Of a DNA stretch of 64,000 nt, positions 35,499-45,355 are shown one piece after another. The notes beneath the pieces are model-generated. The model had not been told where the DNA came from. It searched no databases and was given only the letters and a program-made list of their open reading frames with translations. Source of the stretch: DASUPK01 sp963843085 (GTDB lineage: Bacteria > Actinomycetota > Thermoleophilia > Solirubrobacterales > 70-9); the NCBI GenBank assembly GCA_963843085.1, contig CAWJJG010000007.1, positions 44,942 through 108,941 of the forward strand, in the 5' to 3' direction. A program made the position numbers and the translations under genes. The stretch's first letter is position 1; each line of letters opens with the position of its first letter.

Positions 35499-36641
35499 GT
35501 GGACCTGACTCTGACCGACTCGGAGGCCGCCTTCCGCGACGAGGTCCGGAGCTGGCTGGAGGAGAACCATCCCGGCCCCTCCCCCGAGGGTGACGATCAG
35601 GTCGAGTTCGAGTTCCGCCGCGCCTGGCAGAAGAAGATGCACGAGGCCGGCTGGGCGGGCCTCTCCTGGCCCGAGGAGTACGGCGGGAAGGGTGCGACCC
35701 TGATCGAGCAATCAATCTTCAACGAGGAGCTGGCCCGCCAGCGTGTGCCGCTCCCGGCCAACGTGCTCGGCCTGGTGATGGGCGGGCCTGTCGTGATCGC
35801 CCACGGCAACGAGGACCAGAAGGAGCGCTACCTGGAGCCGATCCTCTCGGGTGAGGAGATCTGGTGCCAGGGCTTCTCCGAGCCGGAATCGGGCTCGGAC
35901 CTCGCCTCGCTCAAGACCCGCGCCGTGAAGAGCGACAACGGCACCTGGAAGGTGACCGGCCAGAAGGTGTGGACCACCTACGCGCACGAGGCGAAGTACT
36001 GCATGCTTCTCGCCCGCACCGACCAGGACGCCCCGAAGCACAAGGGCATCACCTACTTCATCCTCGACATGGATCAGCCGAACGTCGACGTCCGGCCGCT
36101 GCGCCAGATCACCGGCGAGGCGGAGTTCAACGAGATCTTCCTCGAGGAGGCCGAGATCCCGGACGAGAACATCATTGGCCAGGTGGGCGGCGGCTGGGGC
36201 GTCGCGATCACCACCCTGATGTTCGAGCGCGCCGGACTGGGTGCCGCCGCCGTGATGGGGCTGAAGCGCTCCATGGAGGACCTCCTCGCGGTGATCCGCG
36301 AGCGCGGGCTCGACGGCGATCCGGTGATCCGCCAGCGGATCGCGGACCTGCAGATCGGGATCGAGGCGATGCGCCTCGGGGCACTGCGCGCGCTGACCGC
36401 GACGATGAAGTCCGGGATCCCCGGTCCCGAGGGCTCGCTCTCCAAGTGGCAGTGGGCCGACTACAACCAGGCCCTCACCGAGCTCGGCAACGAGGTGCTC
36501 GGCCCCGAGGGGATGCGCGTGAACACCGAGTGGAGCTACCGCTTCCTGCGCTCACGCGCCAACTCGATCGAGGGCGGCACCACCGAGGTGCTCAAGAACA
36601 TCATCGCCGAGCGCGTGCTCGGGCTGCCGAGGCTGAGGTAG
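35499..36641 (+). CDS. Acyl-CoA dehydrogenase, larger subunit of a pair
   Basis: 380 residues from GTG 35499. ACAD landmarks: WCQGFSEPESGSDLASLKT, VTGQKVWTTYAHEAKY, and SRANSIEGGTTEVLKNIIAE at the C-terminus. The adjacent gene (2 nt on) encodes a second, shorter ACAD, the layout of heterotetrameric enzymes such as those of cholesterol side-chain breakdown (FadE26-27/ChsE type). Oxidises acyl-CoA to enoyl-CoA with FAD. The operator directly upstream suggests induction by an acyl-CoA ligand. Confidence 0.9.
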   Translation: MDLTLTDSEAAFRDEVRSWLEENHPGPSPEGDDQVEFEFRRAWQKKMHEAGWAGLSWPEEYGGKGATLIEQSIFNEELARQRVPLPANVLGLVMGGPVVIAHGNEDQKERYLEPILSGEEIWCQGFSEPESGSDLASLKTRAVKSDNGTWKVTGQKVWTTYAHEAKYCMLLARTDQDAPKHKGITYFILDMDQPNVDVRPLRQITGEAEFNEIFLEEAEIPDENIIGQVGGGWGVAITTLMFERAGLGAAAVMGLKRSMEDLLAVIRERGLDGDPVIRQRIADLQIGIEAMRLGALRALTATMKSGIPGPEGSLSKWQWADYNQALTELGNEVLGPEGMRVNTEWSYRFLRSRANSIEGGTTEVLKNIIAERVLGLPRLR

Positions 36642-36643
36642 CC

Positions 36644-37681
36644 GTGAACTTCGATCTGAACGACGAGCAGCAGGAGATCAAGCGCACGGCCAACGAGTTC
36701 CTGGCCTCCCGCTTCAAGCCCGAGAAGGTCAGGGAGCTGGCAGAGGCGCGCTCCTACGACGACGCGCTCTGGAAGGAGATCTCCGAGCTCGGCTGGCCCG
36801 GGATCGCGATCTCCGAGGATGACGGCGGTCAGGGCCTCGGCATGGTGGAGCTCGCCGTGCTCATGGAGGAGTCCGGTTACGCGTGCGCGCCCAGCCCACT
36901 GCTCGGCACCGCCGGCGCTGCGCTCGTCATCTCGGCCGCCGGTTCGGATGAGCAGCGCGCTGAATGGCTGCCCAAGCTGGCTTCGGGCGAGGCGACCGGG
37001 TCGTTCGGCGGCTTCGCCGACGGCACCAGCACCCTCTTCTGCGATCTGCCCACCGCCGACGTCGTAGTCACCTTTGACAGCGAGGGCGCGCTCGTCGCTC
37101 CGGCCTCCGAGGTCGCCTTCGAGCCCTTCGAGGCGATCGACGCCACTCGCTCCTACGGGCTGGTGTCTGACGCCGCGGGCGAACAGCTGCCAGGGGATGT
37201 CGACGCCGGCCGGGACCGGCTCGCCGTCGCGATCGCCGGCGAGCTCACCGGCATCGCCCAGCGGACCATGGAGATGGCCGTCGAGTACGCGCGGGAGCGC
37301 CAGCAGTTCGGCCGCCCGATCGGCGCCTACCAGGGCGTCGGGCACCGCTGCGCGGCCATGCTGCTCGCCACCGAGGAGTCGCGCTCGCTGACCTACTACG
37401 CGTCCTGGACCGCCGACGCCGAGCCGGAGTCCCTGCCCCTGGCCGCGGCGATGGCCGGCGCACGGTCGGCCGATGCCGGCTGGCAGGTGCCCGCCTCAGC
37501 CCTTCAGGTCCTGGGCGGGATCGGCTTCACCTGGGAGCATGACCTGCAGTTCTGGCTCAAGCGCGGCCGCGTGGCCGGCCGCATGCTCGGCACCCCGCGT
37601 GATCATCGCGAGCGCGTCGCAGATCTCTCGGGCATGGGCGCTGCGGCCAACAGGCCGCAGCATCTGGGAGCGGCTGCTTAG
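36644..37681 (+). CDS. Acyl-CoA dehydrogenase, smaller subunit of a pair
   Basis: 345 residues from GTG 36644 (start MNFDLNDEQQEIKRTANEFL). Shorter than normal ACADs, with a reduced middle domain (FGGFADGTSTLFCDLPTADV) and YARERQQFGRPIGAYQGVGH in the C-terminal helices. ALQVLGGIGFTWEHDLQFWLK is the family end motif. Such small partners usually keep half of the FAD site or the catalytic base in alpha2beta2 complexes. Read together with the gene two bases upstream. Confidence 0.87.
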   Translation: MNFDLNDEQQEIKRTANEFLASRFKPEKVRELAEARSYDDALWKEISELGWPGIAISEDDGGQGLGMVELAVLMEESGYACAPSPLLGTAGAALVISAAGSDEQRAEWLPKLASGEATGSFGGFADGTSTLFCDLPTADVVVTFDSEGALVAPASEVAFEPFEAIDATRSYGLVSDAAGEQLPGDVDAGRDRLAVAIAGELTGIAQRTMEMAVEYARERQQFGRPIGAYQGVGHRCAAMLLATEESRSLTYYASWTADAEPESLPLAAAMAGARSADAGWQVPASALQVLGGIGFTWEHDLQFWLKRGRVAGRMLGTPRDHRERVADLSGMGAAANRPQHLGAAA

Positions 37682-37698
37682 CGGCCGCGACTGACGCT

Positions 37699-37733
37699 GG
37701 GCGGCCGCTCGTGGCCGCGACAGATGGCGAAGC
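37699..37733 (+). repeat. Dispersed GGCCGC / ATGGCGAAGC element, copy B
   Basis: Lies between the convergent ACAD and LLM genes. Self-complementary GCGGCCGC occurs at 37681-37688 and again at 37701-37708, followed by GTGGCCGC and ATGGCGAAGC. Matches copy A at 21589-21624 closely. Could fold as a terminator serving both genes. Confidence 0.5.
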
Positions 37734-37739
37734 GGTGCA

Positions 37740-38669
37740 TCACTCCGCCAGCTCGGCGATCAGATCCACACCGTCGAGGTCGCTGTGGGTCAGGTACTGC
37801 AGCATCACCCTCTCGACGCCGGCCCTCTCGAGCTCGCCCAGCTGCTCGCGGATCTGGGCGACCGTTCCGACGAGCGAATTCGGTCGTTCCGCCCCCAGGT
37901 AGGACTCGGGGTCGGTTGCCTCGTCCCCGCGAACTTCCGCGGTCGCGTGCGCGCGCTCGAGCAGGTCGACCTCGTCGGAGCCGATGATGCAACTCGTCAT
38001 CAGCGAGATGGTCGGCCGATCACGCCCGGCTGAGTCCCAGGCCTCGAGGACGTCGGGGACGGCCCTCTCGCACTCCTCGGCAGTCATCATCACCAGGTTG
38101 TACTCGTCGGCCCAGCGGGCCGCGAGGCGCAGGCTGCGGGGCTTTGCCCGGCCACCGACGATCAGGTTCGGAGGGGAGAGAGGCTTCGGCAGGGCGTTGC
38201 CGCTGAGCTCATAGTGCTCGCCCTTGAATTCGAGGCCATCCTCCTCCCAGGAGCGCCGCACGATCTCGATCTGCTCCTCGAGCAGCTCGAAGCGCTCGCC
38301 GGTGGTGAGGAAGGGAAAGCCGTAGGAGGTGTGCTCCGTCTCCAACCAACCGGTTCCCATGCCCAGCTCGATCCGCCCTCCGCCCGCGATGTGGTCGGCC
38401 GTGACGACGCCCTTCGCCAGCACGGAGGGGTGCCGGAAGGTTGCCGGGGAGACGAGCGTCCCGAGGCGCAGGGTGCTGGTGACCGCGGCGAGCCCGCAGA
38501 TCGTCCCCCAGGCATCGAGTGAGCCGCGGTCGGTCCGGCCCATCACCGACTGATAGTGGTCCGATCGAAAGAGGGCCTCGATCGGCCCGTCCTCACAGGC
38601 CTTCGCGAGCGCCAGCCACTCCTCCCAGGTGACCGACTCCTGGCCCTCGATCATCAGGCAGACGCGCAT
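37740..38669 (-). CDS. LLM-class (F420-type) oxidoreductase
   Basis: 309 residues, luciferase-like TIM-barrel. EALFRSDHYQSVMG, TLRLGTLVSPATFRHPSVLAK and GRIELGMGTGWLETEH are typical of F420-dependent members. Oxidises or reduces an unknown metabolite with a deazaflavin cofactor. Its ATG overlaps by one base (TGATG) the stop of the small gene upstream, so the two are translated together. Confidence 0.88.
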   Translation of the reverse strand: MRVCLMIEGQESVTWEEWLALAKACEDGPIEALFRSDHYQSVMGRTDRGSLDAWGTICGLAAVTSTLRLGTLVSPATFRHPSVLAKGVVTADHIAGGGRIELGMGTGWLETEHTSYGFPFLTTGERFELLEEQIEIVRRSWEEDGLEFKGEHYELSGNALPKPLSPPNLIVGGRAKPRSLRLAARWADEYNLVMMTAEECERAVPDVLEAWDSAGRDRPTISLMTSCIIGSDEVDLLERAHATAEVRGDEATDPESYLGAERPNSLVGTVAQIREQLGELERAGVERVMLQYLTHSDLDGVDLIAELAE

Positions 38670-38962
38670 CAGTCGGGGAGTATCTCCGCGTCGGTGATGA
38701 CCTGAACCTTCCCGCGGTGGGAGAAGTGGACGTCGACCGTCTCGTTCTTGCCGTAGCTGCCGAACAGGCCGAGGCTCATCGCGAGCCAGCGGCTCTTGCT
38801 GACCTTCTCCTTGACGATCGGCCGCGTGAATACGATCAGCTCATTGTGAATCGAAAAATCCGAACCCTCGCGCAGCTCGCTGCCATTGATGAAGACCTGT
38901 ACAGGGGGCTGCGCACCGGCCGGCAGCCGGATGCGGCGCCCCGCTTCGTAGCTCTCGGCCAC
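38669..38962 (-). CDS. Conserved small protein, unknown
   Basis: 97 residues, no signal peptide. Beta-rich with VQVFINGSELREGSDFSIHN, ELIVFTRPI and ETVDVHFSHRGKVQVI. One-base stop/start overlap with the LLM gene suggests a functional link, perhaps a partner subunit. Family not recognised. Confidence 0.65.
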   Translation of the reverse strand: MAESYEAGRRIRLPAGAQPPVQVFINGSELREGSDFSIHNELIVFTRPIVKEKVSKSRWLAMSLGLFGSYGKNETVDVHFSHRGKVQVITDAEILPD

Positions 38963-38972
38963 AGACTGCCGC

Positions 38973-40424
38973 CTACCGGATCGTGAGTCGCTTTCGCACC
39001 GGGCTGGGGTCGGAGCCGCCGGGGCCGAAAGCGCGAACCTGGAACAGGTACCTGCCCGGTCGCAGGTGCCTGTAGGTCCTCGGGGAGTGGCAGGCCGTCA
39101 GCGGGGCGGCCTTGTGCGGGCGCTTCAGCTCGCAATGAAAGCCCCAGGCTTTGCCCCTTGCCCTGAACTTGAATTTCGCGCTGTCGTGGGACGAGTTCAT
39201 CTTCGCCTTGATGAGTTTCGTATTAGGGGGGCCCCAGACAGTGAGCGGGGCGCTCGTCTGAGGGGTGGAGCCCGCCGCATTGGTCGCCGTCTCGCGGCAG
39301 CGGTATTCGCCCGGGACATAGGCGGTGTAGGAGGTGTCGGTCGCGCCGGCGATCTCGGCTCCGTTGCGCGTCCACCTGTAGGCGATGCTCTGCGGCGCGC
39401 GATAGAAGAAGGAGGCGAGCACGTCAGGCGCCCACGCGCCCGGCGAGCAGGTGAGCACGGAGGCGGGGCTCGAGCCACCCGCGATCTGCGGAGGGCCGGT
39501 GCCGCTCGGCGCCCGAAGCATGGCCGGGAAGCGGGCCTGGCTCGCGGTCGCCCCGGAGGTGTCGAACTGGCCACCGCCCGTTCCATCGAGTCTGGCGAAG
39601 GAGATCGGTCTTGCGCTGTTGCCGAGGTTGCCCCAGTAGAGCCTCCCCGTCGTCGGGTCGGCAGCCAGGCCGACGCCGCCATTCTCGTTCGCCCCCGTGA
39701 GGTTGAGCAGGGCCCCTCCGCCCGTTCCGTCGAGGTTGGCGAACGAGATCGTGCTGTCGACGTTGGCCCAGTAGATCCTCCCGCCGGAGGGGTCGATCAT
39801 CACGCCGTGGGGGTCGTTGATGGTCGCTCCGGCGAGGCCCAGCTCGCCGCCGTCCCCCGAGTCGTCGAGGTTGGCGTAGGAGATCGTGTTGGTGGCGCGG
39901 TTCGCCCAGTAGATCCTTCCGGTCGCCGGGTCGATCGCCGCGCCGTAGGGAGAGCTCGGGGTTGCTCCGGTGATCTGGAGCTGGCCGCCGCCCGAGTTGT
40001 CGAGGTTGGCCCAGGAGATCGTGTCGTTGTCATTGGCCCAGTAGATCTTTCCGGCCGCGGGGTCGATCGCAAGGCCGTGGGGCTTGCTGGGCGTGGTCCC
40101 CGTGATGTTGAGCTCGCCGCCGTGACCCGTGCCGTCGAGGCTGGCGTAGGAGATCGTGGCATTTTCCTGGTTGGCCCAGTAGATCCGACCGGCCGCGGAG
40201 TCGATCACGATGCCGCGGGGGCCGCTCGGGGTCGACCCGGCGAGATTGAGCTGGCCGCCGGCCCCCGTTCCATCGAGGTTGGCGTAGGAGATCGTGTCGT
40301 TCCCACCATTGCCCCAGTAGATGCGATCGGCCCCGAGCGACGCGGGAGCCGAAGCGAGAGCGAGCAACCCCGCGGCGATCAGGAGCATGCCCAATCGCCG
40401 GCCGCGGCCAGCCTGCACGGTCAT
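38973..40424 (-). CDS. Secreted YW-repeat beta-propeller with C-terminal Ig-like domain
   Basis: 483 residues from ATG 40424, preferred over an ATG 27 nt upstream because GGAGAGG lies in front. After a signal peptide come six repeats of about 43 residues, each with (R/K)(I/L)YW(A/G)N and TISYANLDGTG, the LDL-receptor class B (YWTD) pattern of a six-bladed propeller. Next is a Cys-containing Ig-like segment and a final domain (FHCELKRPHK, TACHSPRTYRHLRPGRYLFQ) common at the ends of secreted actinobacterial proteins. Probably a binding protein at the surface; ligand unknown. Confidence 0.8.
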   Translation of the reverse strand: MTVQAGRGRRLGMLLIAAGLLALASAPASLGADRIYWGNGGNDTISYANLDGTGAGGQLNLAGSTPSGPRGIVIDSAAGRIYWANQENATISYASLDGTGHGGELNITGTTPSKPHGLAIDPAAGKIYWANDNDTISWANLDNSGGGQLQITGATPSSPYGAAIDPATGRIYWANRATNTISYANLDDSGDGGELGLAGATINDPHGVMIDPSGGRIYWANVDSTISFANLDGTGGGALLNLTGANENGGVGLAADPTTGRLYWGNLGNSARPISFARLDGTGGGQFDTSGATASQARFPAMLRAPSGTGPPQIAGGSSPASVLTCSPGAWAPDVLASFFYRAPQSIAYRWTRNGAEIAGATDTSYTAYVPGEYRCRETATNAAGSTPQTSAPLTVWGPPNTKLIKAKMNSSHDSAKFKFRARGKAWGFHCELKRPHKAAPLTACHSPRTYRHLRPGRYLFQVRAFGPGGSDPSPVRKRLTIR

Positions 40425-40470
40425 GCCCTCTCCCCGACGCTCGTAATCCATTGCCCCACTGGTTGACAGC

Positions 40471-41415
40471 CTAAGCGCAAATACCCTGCGAAACCAGGTT
40501 GTCCGCGACCTCGGAGAGGTTGTAGACGGTGAAGTGCCAGCTCGGTCCGGCGGCCGCTGAGCCGGTCAGGATGGGAAGCGGTCCCATGGGCCCCGGCGCC
40601 GAGGAGTTGAAGCCTCCACCAAGGAGGGACTTTCGCTTCGGGCAGTCGGGCGACGCCAGGGTCGTGGATTCAACCCCCGCCATGCTCGAAGCGGGCACGG
40701 TGCTTGTCGCGCTCAGGTTGCTCAACTTCAGTCCAGAAGCGCAGTAGGCGTAGCTGGTGACCGTGCGTTGCAGGGAACCTGAGTTCGTGAAGGCCGCAAG
40801 CCAGCTCGTCGGGCTCGACTTGTAGTTCGCGAAGAAGACGGGGAAGCTCGGGGACCCGGTCAGGACCGGCGCGGGAGTCGAGGAGAACCCACCCCCCAGT
40901 GCCTGCGTCCCGGCCGGGCAGGTGGCCGTCGCGGTCGACTGTCCACCGGACCCCGACGACAGCTGGCCCGCGGCGCTCACCTCGCTTATCCGGAGGACCT
41001 TCCGCTTCTTCTTACCCCTCTTCTTTCTGAGCCTCGCCGTCCGGCAGTCGGCGCTCGCTGTGACGGGCAGCGAAGCCGCAAGACCCCCGGAGTGCTCTCG
41101 CGCAGCCGACACCTGCCAGCTGTTGTCTCCGACCCGGCGGGACTCGTAAACGATGTGCAGATCGGTGAGGGTCGTGCCTGAGACCACGAGCGGTGCCGTG
41201 AACCCGCCGCCCACCGCCAGCTGACCGGCGGGGCACGTGGCCGTCACCGTGACCTGCTGTCCATCGGCCGAGGTGTTCTGCGAAGCCGAGACGACCGTGA
41301 CCGGCGGCGACTTCGGCTTCTTCTTCTTTTTCTTCGCATCCGCCGTCGCGACGCCGAGCAGCAGCGGTAGCAGCAGGAGGGCGACGACGACCCGGAAGAT
41401 TCCCTTCTCCCTCAC
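40471..41415 (-). CDS. Secreted triple-repeat protein (CPxGxxAxGGGF)
   Basis: 314 residues from GTG 41415; this start avoids overlap with the gene ending at 41426 and puts the signal peptide (RVVVALLLLPLLLGVATA) first. After a lysine run (KKKKKKPK) there are three repeats of about 90 residues with CPAGQLAVGGGF, CPAGTQALGGGF and CPKRKSLLGGGF, each paired with a second Cys (ADC, YAYC, GIC). A basic linker (RKKRGKKKRK) separates repeats 1 and 2. Not a known enzyme; likely wall- or polymer-binding. Confidence 0.75.
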   Translation of the reverse strand: MREKGIFRVVVALLLLPLLLGVATADAKKKKKKPKSPPVTVVSASQNTSADGQQVTVTATCPAGQLAVGGGFTAPLVVSGTTLTDLHIVYESRRVGDNSWQVSAAREHSGGLAASLPVTASADCRTARLRKKRGKKKRKVLRISEVSAAGQLSSGSGGQSTATATCPAGTQALGGGFSSTPAPVLTGSPSFPVFFANYKSSPTSWLAAFTNSGSLQRTVTSYAYCASGLKLSNLSATSTVPASSMAGVESTTLASPDCPKRKSLLGGGFNSSAPGPMGPLPILTGSAAAGPSWHFTVYNLSEVADNLVSQGICA

Positions 41416-41425
41416 GATGCGGAGC

Positions 41426-41782
41426 CTACCCGCCCGACGGAGGTCGCAGGGTCTCCCCGAGCCGCTCGAATGCCTCGTCCAGCGAACCCGCACGAATCGT
41501 CTCCTTGCGGATCGCGCCCGTGTAGGCGATCGCCGAACCGTCTCCCATCACGTCGATGCCGGCCTCGCGCGAGCGGAAGAGGCCGGGGCCGGAGATCTCG
41601 ATGCGAGCCTCGACGCGCTGACCGGGTGTGTGCTCCCGGAAGGCGCTGATCGCGGGAAGCCCACCCTCGCGCTGGACCTCCTCGACCCGCCCGCGAGCCT
41701 CGGCGATCGCCTCGTCAAGCGTCGCGAACTTCTCCCTGCCGACCCTAGGCCCGTGCCGGACGGTGACCTTCCACTTTTCCAC
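41426..41782 (-). CDS. Conserved small cytosolic protein, unknown
   Basis: 118 residues. Begins MEKWKVTVRHGPRVGREKF, followed by a helix (DEAIAEARGRVEEVQREG) and beta strands (RVEARIEISGPGLF, VMGDGSAIAYTGAIRKE). Looks like a small alpha/beta fold; no catalytic motif. It lies 10 nt upstream of the secreted triple-repeat gene and may be in its operon. Confidence 0.68.
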   Translation of the reverse strand: MEKWKVTVRHGPRVGREKFATLDEAIAEARGRVEEVQREGGLPAISAFREHTPGQRVEARIEISGPGLFRSREAGIDVMGDGSAIAYTGAIRKETIRAGSLDEAFERLGETLRPPSGG

Positions 41783-41806
41783 GCGGCGTCAGCCTAACCG
41801 TGTCTC

Positions 41807-41882
41807 GAGCGGGTGGCGCCGAAATTGACTTTCGACACGCGCCCTTGCGCGTGTCGATCAATTTCGGCGACAGGACCCGCTC
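41807..41882. terminator. Very long imperfect palindrome behind citrate synthase
   Basis: Nested arms pair as GAGCGGGT/ACCCGCTC, CGCCGAAATTGA/TCAATTTCGGCG and TCGACACGCGC/GCGCGTGTCGA, with a CCTT loop: about 31 paired bases, interrupted by a 3-nt bulge and a small internal loop. It starts 11 nt past the gltA stop on the minus strand. It could end gltA transcription, but it is much longer than a usual terminator and AT-rich in its middle, so a REP- or MITE-like origin is possible. Confidence 0.65.
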
Positions 41883-41892
41883 GCTAACGGGT

Positions 41893-43296
<1,404 letters not shown>

Positions 43297-43341
43297 CAAC
43301 ACTCCTCGGTCGCGTGCGCCCTTCCCCCATATCTTCTCACG

Positions 43342-44070
43342 GTGGCGATTCCGGCAAACAGGCCGAGCAAGGAGGAGGCGCTGCGTCTCTTCGCCGGGCT
43401 GCCGAAGCGCTATGACCTCGCCGGCGCCATGCTCAGCTTCGGCCAGGATCCGCACTGGCGCCGCGCGATGGTCCGCCAGGTCGCCGCGAGCGAGGGGGAT
43501 CGCGTCCTGGACGTCGCGACGGGCACCGGGATGGTGGCTGAGGCCCTCGTCCGCAGCTATGGCTGCTCCGTCGTCGGCCTCGACCAGAGTCCGGAGATGC
43601 TGGCCGGCGCCGAGGCCAAGCTCGCCGCCGACCCCCGCCTGGCGGATCGAGTCGAGCTGGTCACCGGCGAGGCCGAGTCGATCCCCTACGAGGACGGTGA
43701 ATTCGACCATCTCACCTTCACCTACCTGCTCCGCTACGTGGACGACCCCGGGGCAACCCTGCGAGAGCTCGCGCGCGTGGTGAAGAGCGGAGGACGGATC
43801 GCCTCGCTCGAGTTCATGCTGCCGCCCAACCCGATCGCCCGCTCGCTCTGGCACGTCTACACGCGCGTCGCGATGCCGGTGCTCGGCAGGATGATCTCGC
43901 CGGACTGGTACGTCGTCGGGCGTTTTCTGGGACGGAGCATCACCGACTTCTACGGGCGGCTGCCGCTCGCTCGGCAGCTGGACCTCTGGCGAGATGCGGG
44001 GATCGAGGGCGTGACCGCGCGAGTGATGAGCTTGGGTGGGGGAGTCGTGATCTGGGGAACGCGTGGCTGA
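43342..44070 (+). CDS. UbiE/MenG-type class I methyltransferase
   Basis: 242 residues from GTG 43342. SAM site LDVATGTGMVAEALV, acidic turn GLDQSPEML, GEAESIPYEDGEFDHLTFT and YLLRYVDDPGATLRELARV are close to the menaquinone/ubiquinone methyltransferase family. Residues YDLAGAMLSFGQDPHWRR match the family N-terminus. Likely acts in menaquinone synthesis or a related prenyl lipid. It overlaps the following membrane-protein gene by 8 nt. Confidence 0.86.
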   Translation: MAIPANRPSKEEALRLFAGLPKRYDLAGAMLSFGQDPHWRRAMVRQVAASEGDRVLDVATGTGMVAEALVRSYGCSVVGLDQSPEMLAGAEAKLAADPRLADRVELVTGEAESIPYEDGEFDHLTFTYLLRYVDDPGATLRELARVVKSGGRIASLEFMLPPNPIARSLWHVYTRVAMPVLGRMISPDWYVVGRFLGRSITDFYGRLPLARQLDLWRDAGIEGVTARVMSLGGGVVIWGTRG

Positions 44071-44812
44071 CGAGCAGCGCCAGCGCCCGGCTTTCTACGC
44101 GCTTCGCCGCGGAAGCTGGCGCGACCTCGTCACCGTGCTGCACCCGCCCTACACGGCCTGGAATCTCGCCAACGTCTGCTTCGGGGCCGCCGCCGCGGCG
44201 CAGATCCACACCGACCGCTTCGTCGCCACGCTGGCCGCCCTCTTCCTGGCCGTCGGGATCAGCGCCCACACGCTCGACGAGCTCAATGGGCGCCCGCTCA
44301 GGACCGAGCTCTCGGACAGGACCCTGATAGCGCTTGCGAGCGCCTCGCTGATGGGGGCGGTCGGGATCGGGGTGGCCGGCTGCATCATCGTGTCGCCCAC
44401 GCTCATCCCGTTCGTGCTTGCCGGTGGGTTCTTCCTCGTCGCCTACAACCTCGAGCTCTTCGGTGGGCGCTTCCACACCGCGTTCTGGCTCGCCTTCGCC
44501 TGGGCCGCATTCCCGGCGCTCACCTCCTGGTGGGTGAACACCCTCTCCTTCGCCTCGCTGAAGGTCGATGTTGCGGGGGTCCTGGTCGCGGCGGGTTGCT
44601 TCGGCCTGGTGAGCGTGCAGAGGATCCTGTCGACGCCGGTGAGGCAGCTGAGACGCAAGACGGTGTCCGTCAGCGGCGAGCAGCGGCTCGACGACGGCAC
44701 CGTGATTCAGCTGACCGCCGCGGAGATCTCGGGGCCTCTCGACGCGTCTCTGCGCGGCCTCTGGTGGGCCGTCGTCGTGCTGGCGATCGGGATGGTCGTG
44801 ATCCGCTACTGA
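44063..44812 (+). CDS. Polytopic membrane protein, UbiA-like topology
   Basis: 249 residues from GTG 44063, overlapping the methyltransferase gene. About six hydrophobic helices. TAWNLANVCFGAAAAAQ and GISAHTLDELNGRPLRTEL resemble a degenerate first Asp-rich region of UbiA prenyltransferases (D..N..P..R), but the second is not clear. Coupling with a UbiE/MenG-type methyltransferase supports a role on a prenylated quinone or lipid; this is inference. Confidence 0.65.
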   Translation: MADEQRQRPAFYALRRGSWRDLVTVLHPPYTAWNLANVCFGAAAAAQIHTDRFVATLAALFLAVGISAHTLDELNGRPLRTELSDRTLIALASASLMGAVGIGVAGCIIVSPTLIPFVLAGGFFLVAYNLELFGGRFHTAFWLAFAWAAFPALTSWWVNTLSFASLKVDVAGVLVAAGCFGLVSVQRILSTPVRQLRRKTVSVSGEQRLDDGTVIQLTAAEISGPLDASLRGLWWAVVVLAIGMVVIRY

Positions 44813-45330
44813 GCGGTGGCCTCGAGCGCCGCCCTGAGTGAGCCCGCGTCGAAGGAGCCGCCGTGCAGCCGCCCGCCGACGAAGAAGCCCGGCGTGCCCG
44901 TCACGCCGCTCGCGAGGCCGCTGTCGACATCGCGCTGAACCCTCGGGGCGTGGACCTCGGAGTCGAGCTCCGTGGTGAAGCGATCGACGTCCAGCCCGAG
45001 CTCCTCGGCGTAGTGGATCAGGTCCTCGCGCCCCAGCGCCCCGCGCGACTCGTACATGCGGTCGTGCATCTGCCAGAAGGCGCCCTGGGCCGCCGCCGCC
45101 TCGGCCCCCTGCGCGGCGCGCTCGGCGTCGGGATGGATCTGCCTCAGCGGGAAGTGCCTGAAGGCGAACAGCAGCCGCCCGGCGAGCTGGTCGCGGATGC
45201 GGTGGACGATCGGGAAGGCGGCGGTGCAGTACGGGCACTGGAAGTCGCCGTACATGACCAGCTCGAGCTCGGCCCGGTCCGGGCCGTCGACGTGGTCCTC
45301 CGCGGAGATCGGTGGGGTCAGCTGACTCAA
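44806..45330 (-). CDS. DsbA-like thioredoxin-fold oxidoreductase
   Basis: 174 residues. CPYC in YGDFQCPYCTAAFP is the active site and GVTGTPGFFVGG carries the cis-Pro loop; the helical insertion between them is DsbA/FrnE-like. No signal peptide, so it is probably cytosolic. Proteins of this type are often found beside or fused to Na+/H+ antiporters, and a CPA1 antiporter gene starts 25 nt away on the other strand. Its 3' end overlaps the convergent membrane gene by 7 nt. Confidence 0.88.
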   Translation of the reverse strand: MSQLTPPISAEDHVDGPDRAELELVMYGDFQCPYCTAAFPIVHRIRDQLAGRLLFAFRHFPLRQIHPDAERAAQGAEAAAAQGAFWQMHDRMYESRGALGREDLIHYAEELGLDVDRFTTELDSEVHAPRVQRDVDSGLASGVTGTPGFFVGGRLHGGSFDAGSLRAALEATAQ

Positions 45331-45355
45331 GGATGAGCGAGCTTAGACTCGCGGC

